Part shown: piece by piece, positions 1 to 5,419 of the stretch
How positions within the stretch are numbered: position 1 is the first letter of the stretch
Layout of the letters: the number at the start of each line of letters is the position of its first letter
DNA from: JAITVM01 sp031551135
Lineage (GTDB): Bacteria; Bacillota; Clostridia; Lachnospirales; JAITVM01
DNA length: 9,949 nt
Reading direction: 5' to 3'
Assembly: GCA_031551135.1 (NCBI GenBank)
Contig: JAVBOA010000033.1
Coordinates: 1 to 9,949 of the forward strand
Position numbers and translations under genes: made by a program
Notes under the pieces: generated by a model
What the model was told of the DNA's origin: nothing
The model's input: only the letters and a program-made list of their open reading frames with translations
Databases searched by the model: none

Positions 1-37
1 GCTGATAAACATTCCATCTTTTTAATTGTTTATCAGC
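1..37. repeat. Stem-loop, 10-bp perfect inverted repeat
   Basis: GCTGATAAAC (1-10) is perfectly complementary to GTTTATCAGC (28-37) with a 17-nt loop. The stem starts at the window edge, so it could extend further upstream. A related string, GCTGTTTATAGGC, follows at 50-62. There is no T-tract directly after either side, so a terminator is not supported. No gene lies in this region, and its function is unknown. Confidence 0.5.
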
Positions 38-63
38 AAACATTTTCCGCTGTTTATAGGCAA

Positions 64-97
64 GCATTAATGATTTTGTATTATAAATCATTAATGC
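64..97. repeat. Stem-loop, 13-bp perfect inverted repeat
   Basis: GCATTAATGATTT (64-76) pairs perfectly with AAATCATTAATGC (85-97) around an 8-nt loop. It sits directly beside the hairpin element that begins at 106, where the expected left terminal repeat of that element is missing. It is too AT-rich, and lacks a T-tract, to be called a terminator. It may be the remains of another small insertion, but that is inference. Confidence 0.5.
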
Positions 98-105
98 GAC
101 CTATA

Positions 106-196
106 TAGAAAAAAATTTTTCACAGCGGAGCGTTTCGCGCAGGCTTCAAGCGCGAAATGAAATATTTTTTTCTATCCTTTATAATGAAAATAGTAT
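106..196 (-). mobile_element. MITE-like hairpin element, copy 1 (left end missing)
   Basis: This is a second, oppositely oriented copy of the element at 4678-4791. The outer stem TAGAAAAAAAT (106-116)/ATTTTTTTCTA (164-174), the inner stem TTTCGCGC (133-140)/GCGCGAAA (150-157), the helper pairing TTTCA/TGAAA and a 10-nt bulge (123-132, one base different) are all shared. The 9-nt apical loop (141-149) is completely different from the loop of the other copy. The right terminal repeat TGAAAATAGTAT (185-196) is present, but the matching left terminal repeat is absent. No ORF lies inside, so any movement would need a transposase supplied in trans. It could instead be a REP-like structured repeat. 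Confidence 0.7.
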
Positions 197-235
197 AAAA
201 ACCCGCAAAATCCGATTTTTAAGGACTTCGCGGGT
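191..235 (-). terminator. Rho-independent terminator of the acetyltransferase gene
   Basis: Read on the minus strand, ACCCGC (235-230) pairs with GCGGGT (206-201). The stem is extended inward by GAAGTCC against GGATTTT, with two G-T pairs, giving about 13 bp, and it is followed by TTTTTATAC. It lies 16 nt past the stop codon at 251. The T-tract overlaps the end of the hairpin element at 106-196. Confidence 0.8.
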
Positions 236-250
236 GAATGCATATTCATG

Positions 251-814
251 CTAAAGAGATTTTATGACTTTTGCGGGAACACCGCCCGCGATTACATTTG
301 GCGGAACATCTTTTGTTACGACAGCACCGGCGGCAATGATTGAATTTTCGTCGATCGTAACACCGCCGACAACGGTCACATTTGCGCCGATCCAAACATT
401 ATTGCCAATTACGATCGGATTTGGATAAGTCGTGCCTCGGTCTTCCGGAGCAAAGCCGTGATTCAGGGTCGCAAGCACTACATTATGCCCAATGAGTGCG
501 CCGTCACCGATGCGAATACCGCCCTGATCCTGAAACCGGCAGCCGGAATTGATAAAAATATTTTTACCAAGCGTGATGTTTTTGCCGCAATCGGTATAAA
601 AAGGCGGAAACAGACCAAAGGTTTCGTCCACCGGCTTTCCGGTTAATTCGGAAAAAAGCGTGCGTATTTTTTCCGGTTCATGATATTTCCCGTTTAATTC
701 GCAGGTAATCCGCATGGCCTCTTGCGAAAGGGTGACCATGAACATATGGATTTCTGAATTGCCGAAAATCGGGGAACCGCTATTTACATAATCCAAAAAA
801 TCAACAAGTTCCAT
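251..814 (-). CDS. Left-handed beta-helix O-acetyltransferase (maltose/galactoside acetyltransferase-like)
   Basis: This 187-residue protein belongs to the hexapeptide-repeat acyltransferase superfamily, whose members usually move an acetyl group from acetyl-CoA to a sugar or similar hydroxyl in the cytoplasm. The N-terminal ~60 residues are helical and include a conserved-looking stretch around YHEPEKIRTLF (44-54). Hexapeptide repeats follow, such as ITLGKN, IRIGDG, IVIGNN and VTIDEN, up to the capping VVTKDVPPNVIAGGVPAK (165-182). His119 in ATLNHG is the candidate catalytic base, by analogy with LacA-type enzymes. The length is typical. The ATG at 814 is supported by AGAAGGGA at 820-827. 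It lies 72 nt downstream of proS on the same strand, so it may be co-transcribed or use a weak promoter of its own, and it has its own terminator. Its base composition looks richer in GC than its neighbours, which may mean transfer. The acceptor substrate cannot be named. Confidence 0.88.
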   Translation of the reverse strand: MELVDFLDYVNSGSPIFGNSEIHMFMVTLSQEAMRITCELNGKYHEPEKIRTLFSELTGKPVDETFGLFPPFYTDCGKNITLGKNIFINSGCRFQDQGGIRIGDGALIGHNVVLATLNHGFAPEDRGTTYPNPIVIGNNVWIGANVTVVGGVTIDENSIIAAGAVVTKDVPPNVIAGGVPAKVIKSL

Positions 815-834
815 TAAAATCCCTTCTTTTCACT

Positions 835-886
835 TCAAAATATTATTGCATTTTGAAAACGTCACGAGGAAATTCGAATATTTTGA
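835..886. repeat. Inverted repeat between proS and the acetyltransferase gene
   Basis: TCAAAATATT (835-844) is the exact reverse complement of AATATTTTGA (877-886), with 32 nt between. It fills the short gap directly after the proS stop codon. Being AT-only apart from one base per arm, it is a weak hairpin and may be chance. No GC stem with a T-tract is present, so proS transcription may run on into the acetyltransferase gene. Confidence 0.3.
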
Positions 887-2320
887 TTAATACGATTTTC
901 CCCAAACTACCATATTTTTGGCTTCTTTTCCGCAGCAAACGCATTTTGTGGAAATTTCTTCGAATTCGAAAGGCATACAGCGGCTGGTTACGGCGATTTT
1001 TTCTTTGATTTCGATTTCACAGGCTTCATCTCCGCAATACATTGCTTTTACAAAAACATTTTTCACACTGAAAATATTTTCGAGTTCCTCCATATTTTTT
1101 GCGGTAACGATATTTTCGTCGAGATGTTTTTTAGCTTTGTCATATAAATCTTTTTGTATTTTTATTAAAAGCCCCGAAACTTCGTTTTCGAGATTGCTCA
1201 AAGAAACGATATATTTTTCGCGCGTGTCGCGGCGAACTAAAACGCATTGGTTATTTTCGATATCACGCGGCCCGATTTCCAATCTTAACGGAATACCTTT
1301 CATTTCGGCTTCGCTGTATTTCCAGCCCGGAGTTTTGTCGGTTTCGTCTATCTCTACTCTTGCAATCGAAGATAATTGTTCTTTTATATTTCTTGCTTTT
1401 TCCAAAACGCCTTCTTTATGCATTGCTACCGGAATGATTATCAATTGAATAGGCGCGATATTCGGCGGAAGGCAAAGTCCGTTATTATCGCCGTGAACCA
1501 TGATAATTCCGCCAATCATGCGTGTAGAAACACCCCAAGAAGTTTGGTGCACATATTCGAGTTTATTGTTTTTGTCAGTATATTGTATGCCGAAAGCTTT
1601 TGCGAAACCATCGCCGAAATTGTGGCTTGTACCGCCTTGCAGAGCCTTGCCGTCGTGCATCATGGATTCAATGGCATAAGTCGCCATTGCACCGGAGAAT
1701 TTTTCTCTTTCGGTTTTTTTGCCTTTTATAACCGGAATAGCCAAAACATTTTCAAAGAAATCAGCGTAAATATTTAGCATTTTTATTGTTTCTTCTTCGG
1801 CATCTTCGGCGGTTGCGTGCGCAGTGTGTCCTTCCTGCCATAAAAATTCCAAGGTTCGTAAAAACGGACGGGTAGTTTTTTCCCATCTTACTACCGAGCA
1901 CCACTGATTATATAATTTCGGCAAATCGCGGTAGGACTCGATTATATTTGCATAATGATCACAAAAAAGAGTTTCGGAAGTAGGCCGCACAATAAGTCTT
2001 TCAGTAAGCTGCTCCTGTCCGCCGATTGTTACAACGGCACATTCCGGCGCGAAACCTTCCACGTGGTCTTTTTCTTTTTGTAAAAGCGATTCCGGAATAA
2101 ACATTGGCATATATACATTTTGGTGACCTGTTTGTTTAAATTTCGAATCAAGCTCTTTTTGTATCAATTCCCAAATTGCATATCCGTACGGGCGAAGAAT
2201 CATACATCCGCGTACCGAAGAATAATCTATCAATTCGGCTTTTTTAACAACATCAGTGTACCATTGTGCAAAATCTGTTTCCATATCCGTAATTGCGTCA
2301 ATTTTAATTTCTTTTGCCAT
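887..2320 (-). CDS. proS: Prolyl-tRNA synthetase, short type with C-terminal zinc domain
   Basis: It charges tRNA-Pro with proline using ATP in the cytoplasm. The 477-residue class II synthetase shows motif 1 (about 37-72), the proline-site RPTSE loop (112-116), motif 2 with VVRWEKTTRP (143-152) and LEFLWQEGHTAH (157-168), and motif 3 with MVHGDNNGLCLPP (274-286). An anticodon-binding domain (about 292-395) and a C-terminal domain ending in WGKSY follow. Cysteines 429, 434, 460 and 463 match the C-x4-C and C-x2-C zinc site known from the Thermus/archaeal-like form. The ~180-residue editing insertion of the long bacterial type is absent. The ATG at 2320 is preceded by AGAAGGTG (2326-2333). It has its own promoter at 2394-2422. 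The short leader holds no room for a T-box. The call is secure. Confidence 0.98.
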   Translation of the reverse strand: MAKEIKIDAITDMETDFAQWYTDVVKKAELIDYSSVRGCMILRPYGYAIWELIQKELDSKFKQTGHQNVYMPMFIPESLLQKEKDHVEGFAPECAVVTIGGQEQLTERLIVRPTSETLFCDHYANIIESYRDLPKLYNQWCSVVRWEKTTRPFLRTLEFLWQEGHTAHATAEDAEEETIKMLNIYADFFENVLAIPVIKGKKTEREKFSGAMATYAIESMMHDGKALQGGTSHNFGDGFAKAFGIQYTDKNNKLEYVHQTSWGVSTRMIGGIIMVHGDNNGLCLPPNIAPIQLIIIPVAMHKEGVLEKARNIKEQLSSIARVEIDETDKTPGWKYSEAEMKGIPLRLEIGPRDIENNQCVLVRRDTREKYIVSLSNLENEVSGLLIKIQKDLYDKAKKHLDENIVTAKNMEELENIFSVKNVFVKAMYCGDEACEIEIKEKIAVTSRCMPFEFEEISTKCVCCGKEAKNMVVWGKSY

Positions 2321-2393
2321 TTATTCACCTTCTAAAGATATATTTATTTTTCTTAAACAGCTTCTAAATTCAAGGGTTATACTGCTTTTATAT

Positions 2394-2422
2394 ACTATAA
2401 TATTTAACGGGGATTTAGTCAA
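2394..2422 (-). promoter_or_regulatory. Sigma-A-type promoter of proS
   Basis: On the minus strand, TTGACT (2422-2417) and TATAGT (2399-2394) are separated by exactly 17 nt. This lies just after the terminator of the upstream operon and about 74 nt before the proS ATG. The predicted start near 2387 gives a leader of about 65 nt, too short for a T-box riboswitch. Confidence 0.75.
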
Positions 2423-2442
2423 ACGAAAGTTGCTTTTCTGTC

Positions 2443-2464
2443 AAAAAAAGCCGCGTTATGCGGC
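2443..2464 (-). terminator. Rho-independent terminator of the glycosyltransferase-flippase operon
   Basis: On the minus strand, GCCGC (2464-2460) and GCGGC (2454-2450) form a stem around ATAAC, followed by seven T residues (2449-2443). It lies 30 nt after the stop of the flippase-like gene and ahead of the proS promoter, which separates the two transcription units. Confidence 0.85.
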
Positions 2465-2493
2465 GTGTTAGTCTTTTATAAAGATGCAATCTA

Positions 2494-3522
2494 TCAAACT
2501 TGCTCCGGTTTGGCACGGAACATATCGAAAAAGGCAACGATTCCACCAACGATAATGCAAGAATAATATGTAATAAACCTCCAGATGAATACGGCGGATA
2601 ATAAGATTTCCTTTTTGAAAAACATCGAGAATAATAAATAAAAAGAACCTTCGGCAGCGCCAGAGCCGCCCGGAAGCGGAACAAATGCGGTTACCATCAT
2701 TATAATGGACTGCGCCGAGATTATCACAATAAATGACGCTTCGGAATAGCCGAACGACCGGTAAATCATATATGTTATCAGATAATAGAATGACAATTCG
2801 ACGATTGTCAAAACACAGCATAAACTTTGTTCTTTATAATTATTCGACAAGAGATACATTGATTTATGAAAATTTTCAATCTGCTCTTGGAGACTTAAAA
2901 ATTTCTGTTCAGGATTTTTTATAATTTTTATTTTATGAAAGAAATAAATTGTGCCTTTTACGATTTTTTGGGATAAATTTTTATTTACTGCAACCAATAC
3001 AATAAAAGCAATAAACAGAAGATTCATAATTAAACCCAAAACGACGAAAAAAGCAAAAAACTTAATTTTTTCATGAAAAATACTGCCGACGAAAAATAAT
3101 GCAACAATTGAAAATACAGTAAGCATCATTTGATACAAAATGGATTTTATTGTAATGATAGAAGTCGCGTCGCCGGTGTTTATATCTTTTTTGGACATTT
3201 CAAAAACCTGCATCGGCTGCCCGCCTATTGCGAAGGGAGTCAGCGCCGAGTACAAAAGTCCTATCATTGCGGTTTTTAAAGAATCACGCAATTTTAGATT
3301 TTTGTAATTGATTTTTGTTAGCCGAAACAAAATATAACCATCCAATAACCAGTAAACAAAAATGAAAAATACAGCAAGTAAAATATAAAAATCGTCTAAA
3401 GCGTTCAGAATTTGAAATAAAGTTGAGAGGCCTTCTTTATAAACAATAAATGCGAAAACAACCGAAAAGGATAAAATTATGGTGACTAAACCGAACCAGT
3501 TATCCTTAAAAAATTTTTTCAT
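2494..3522 (-). CDS. LPG_synthase_TM / flippase-like integral membrane protein (UPF0104, YbhN-like)
   Basis: This 342-residue polytopic membrane protein has about seven to eight hydrophobic segments (near 12-29, 46-66, 85-100, 130-148, 155-178, 232-255, 264-282 and 305-332). The family signatures are GGQPMQ (100-105) and VPLPGGSGAAEG (281-292), both typical of the membrane domain of lysylphosphatidylglycerol synthases and stand-alone homologues. The soluble aminoacyl-transfer domain of MprF is absent, so lysyl-PG synthesis is not expected. Stand-alone members are usually thought to move or help make lipids or lipid-linked sugars. The ATG at 3522 lies inside the end of the upstream glycosyltransferase gene, overlapping by 17 nt, with AAAGGAGA at 3531-3538 eight nt away, so the two genes are translationally coupled. 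It likely handles the product of that enzyme (inference from context). Confidence 0.88.
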   Translation of the reverse strand: MKKFFKDNWFGLVTIILSFSVVFAFIVYKEGLSTLFQILNALDDFYILLAVFFIFVYWLLDGYILFRLTKINYKNLKLRDSLKTAMIGLLYSALTPFAIGGQPMQVFEMSKKDINTGDATSIITIKSILYQMMLTVFSIVALFFVGSIFHEKIKFFAFFVVLGLIMNLLFIAFIVLVAVNKNLSQKIVKGTIYFFHKIKIIKNPEQKFLSLQEQIENFHKSMYLLSNNYKEQSLCCVLTIVELSFYYLITYMIYRSFGYSEASFIVIISAQSIIMMVTAFVPLPGGSGAAEGSFYLLFSMFFKKEILLSAVFIWRFITYYSCIIVGGIVAFFDMFRAKPEQV

Positions 3523-4585
3523 GCTTAGGTTCTCCTTTTCTTAAAATCGATTTTTCGCAAGCTCTGGCGTATGCCTCGACATATAAATTTTCCCACATTT
3601 TCAAAATGCTTTCTTTAGAATATCTTTTGTGGCAGTTCCAAGATTTTTCTTTCCAAAGAGCCGCCATTTCATGATTATTTTGTATATCAGAAATAATTTT
3701 AACAAAGCCGTCAATATCCTTTGCTTTCAAATAATAATCGAACAAAATATTTTCATATAATTCGACATCACGCAATAAAATAGGTTTTTTGCAGGATACG
3801 GCCTCCAAAATCGTCATCGGAAAAAGCTCGTCAAAAGACGGCAGAAAAAAGATATCCGCGATATTATATACATCAACCATTTCTTTGCGGTCGATTATTC
3901 CCAAAAATTTCATATTGTCGGGCGGGTTTTCCAATATTTTTTTGATTTCTTCATAGCCGTCCGAAATTTTTCCGAACGAAAAACCACCGGCCCAAATAAA
4001 TTGGACTTCCGGCATATTTTGCGCAACTTTAACAAAATCGAAAATTCCTTTTCGACGTTGAAGCTGCCCGGCACAAAGCACAACAAATTTTTTTGGCTCA
4101 ATTCCATATTTTTTTCGCAAATCGAGCTTTTCTTCTTCAGATTTTTCAAAAAAATCGTCGTCGGAAACAAAATTCGGAATGTATAAAATTTTCGGTTTAT
4201 TAATATTATAATCATATAATTTTTTAATAATGCAGGGATTAACTGTTACTAAATAGTCCATTTCGTTATAAAAGGCCAAAAGATAATTATAAAATGTTTT
4301 TCTGAAGAATTTTGGAATATTAAGGGACTCGTCCAATGTATCAGGAAGAAAATGGACGTAACCGATTGTAGCAATGCATTTATTTTTCATCAAAGCTTCC
4401 AGATAATAGTTCAGGTTTACGGTGTGATAATGTACTACATCTGCTTTTGTATGCGTATTTGCCTCGATAGAAAAATTATCAGAGAGCCCCTCCGAAACAA
4501 GTCTGAGCTGCTCGTCAAAGCAGGAGCCCACACCTTGACCTTTTACTAAATTTGATGAAGAACGCATTTTTATTCTAATCGGCAT
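3506..4585 (-). CDS. Family 4 (GT-B) glycosyltransferase, glycolipid-synthase-like
   Basis: The 359-residue protein has a Rossmann-like N-terminal half starting with a glycine-rich acceptor loop, GQGVGSC (16-22). The nucleotide-sugar half includes LCAGQLQRRKGIFDF (170-184), with the phosphate-contacting R/K residues, and VQFIWAGGFSFG (194-205). The retaining-enzyme E-x7-E motif is E253 to E261 in ELFPMTILE. There is no transmembrane segment, so it probably binds the inner membrane face. The arrangement around RRKGI, FIWAGGF, NPPDN and ILLRDVELYEN resembles diacylglycerol glucosyltransferases of Firmicutes and mollicutes, as recalled rather than aligned. The ATG at 4585 has GGAGG (4593-4597) seven nt upstream; an in-frame ATG at 4567 is a weaker choice. 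It is the first gene of a two-gene operon with the flippase-like gene. No clear promoter is seen in front. Donor and acceptor are unproven. Confidence 0.9.
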   Translation of the reverse strand: MPIRIKMRSSSNLVKGQGVGSCFDEQLRLVSEGLSDNFSIEANTHTKADVVHYHTVNLNYYLEALMKNKCIATIGYVHFLPDTLDESLNIPKFFRKTFYNYLLAFYNEMDYLVTVNPCIIKKLYDYNINKPKILYIPNFVSDDDFFEKSEEEKLDLRKKYGIEPKKFVVLCAGQLQRRKGIFDFVKVAQNMPEVQFIWAGGFSFGKISDGYEEIKKILENPPDNMKFLGIIDRKEMVDVYNIADIFFLPSFDELFPMTILEAVSCKKPILLRDVELYENILFDYYLKAKDIDGFVKIISDIQNNHEMAALWKEKSWNCHKRYSKESILKMWENLYVEAYARACEKSILRKGEPKHEKIF

Positions 4586-4677
4586 AATTATGCCTCCTTT
4601 TCTGAAAACGTTGAATCCACGATAAAACAGTTAAATATAAGGCAATATTAAATTCTAAATATAGCAATTTGTTGTTT

Positions 4678-4791
4678 ATACTATTTTCAATATAAAGGAT
4701 AGAAAAAAATATTTCATTTCGCGCTAGAAACATTGCGCGAAACGCTTCGCTGTGAAAAATTTTTTTCTACTTATCAAAATGAAAATAGTAT
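4678..4791 (+). mobile_element. MITE-like hairpin element, copy 2 (complete, 114 bp)
   Basis: The ends are 12-bp perfect inverted repeats: ATACTATTTTCA (4678-4689) and TGAAAATAGTAT (4780-4791). If the element proper starts at CTATTTTCA and ends at TGAAAATAG, it is flanked by TA on both sides, as expected for targets of IS630/Tc1-like transposases. Inside lies a second stem, TAGAAAAAAAT (4700-4710)/ATTTTTTTCTA (4759-4769), and a GCGCGAAA-type inner stem around a loop unlike that of copy 1. It has no coding capacity. It sits in the intergenic region just upstream of the glycosyltransferase gene, about 90 nt before its ATG, and might affect its expression. The transposase family assignment is inference. 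Confidence 0.7.
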
Positions 4792-5319
4792 TAATAATTA
4801 TATTTAATTTATCAAAAGAATCAAGAGAAATCATTTCGCAAATCAAAGTATAGTGGTAATTTTATTTCCATAATTATATACGTAAAAAAATAAAATTTTC
4901 CTGCACAGTTATTAATGCCTTCCGAAATTACATAATCCACAAATTTTTGGTTTAGTAATATTTTACTACATTCAGAAATAAAAATCAGTGAATTTATTTT
5001 TTCTTAATAAATATTTAAGTAAAAGTTTAGATTTCGACGTAAGCTGACTAAATATATTAACAGGAAATTATACCAATGTTTCAAATTTATTACTGATAAA
5101 ATTTTGAAGAAACTAAAATGTAGAAATTCTGCACCATATATATATTATTATATCTAAACAGACATATATTATAACTTTAATCAATAATACGCATTTTTTA
5201 ACAATAATCGACGTTACAATTATGTATACTTATTGTAAGATATACCCAATCAATAAAAAATCAAATATATTCACATTCCTTTACTTAATATATCACATAT
5301 CTTTCCAAAACCTGTATTA
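4792..5319. other. AT-rich intergenic region without a recognisable gene
   Basis: No ORF with a plausible ribosome binding site, tRNA or riboswitch is visible here. It contains two weak dyads. One is AATTTTATTT (4858-4867) against AAATAAAATT (4888-4897). The other is an operator-like quasi-palindrome at 5214-5238, TTACAAT and ATTGTAA flanking GTATAC. The region separates the divergently transcribed glycosyltransferase operon and the secreted-protein gene. Whether it holds a small RNA cannot be told from sequence alone. Confidence 0.4.
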
Positions 5320-5347
5320 TTGATTTTCTGAATTTCTCATTTATACT
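5320..5347 (+). promoter_or_regulatory. Candidate promoter of the secreted repeat-protein gene
   Basis: TTGATT (5320-5325) and TATACT (5342-5347) are spaced by 16 nt, giving a start near 5354 and a leader of about 65 nt. In such AT-rich DNA matches like this arise easily, so confidence is moderate. A second TATAAA occurs at 5367-5372. Confidence 0.45.
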
Positions 5348-5406
5348 ATTCCATACTCTTTGGCTCGTATAAAGTTTTTTACATCCACTTCAAAACAAAA
5401 TTTTTC

Positions 5407-5413
5407 AGGGGGG
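5407..5413 (+). promoter_or_regulatory. Ribosome binding site fixing the start at 5420
   Basis: AGGGGGG is followed six nt later by the ATG at 5420, which begins a classic signal peptide. This rules out the in-frame TTG at 5360, which has no ribosome binding site and would put 20 polar residues in front of the signal sequence. Confidence 0.8.
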
Positions 5414-5419
5414 ATAAAT

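Noticed and set aside
918..1777. Plus-strand ORFs opposite proS
   Set aside because: They are antisense shadows without ribosome binding sites or recognisable domains, and proS on the other strand is certain.
2321..2493. T-box riboswitch ahead of proS
   Set aside because: The space between the upstream terminator and the ATG is about 120 nt, a promoter sits within it, and no AGGGTGG-type T-box core or second terminator is seen.
2415..2821. Minus-strand ORFs inside the flippase-like gene and its terminator
   Set aside because: They overlap the well-supported membrane protein gene in another frame and show no family features.
5360..5419. Upstream TTG start for the secreted repeat protein
   Set aside because: It lacks a ribosome binding site and would place 20 polar residues before a clear signal peptide; the ATG at 5420 has AGGGGGG six nt upstream.
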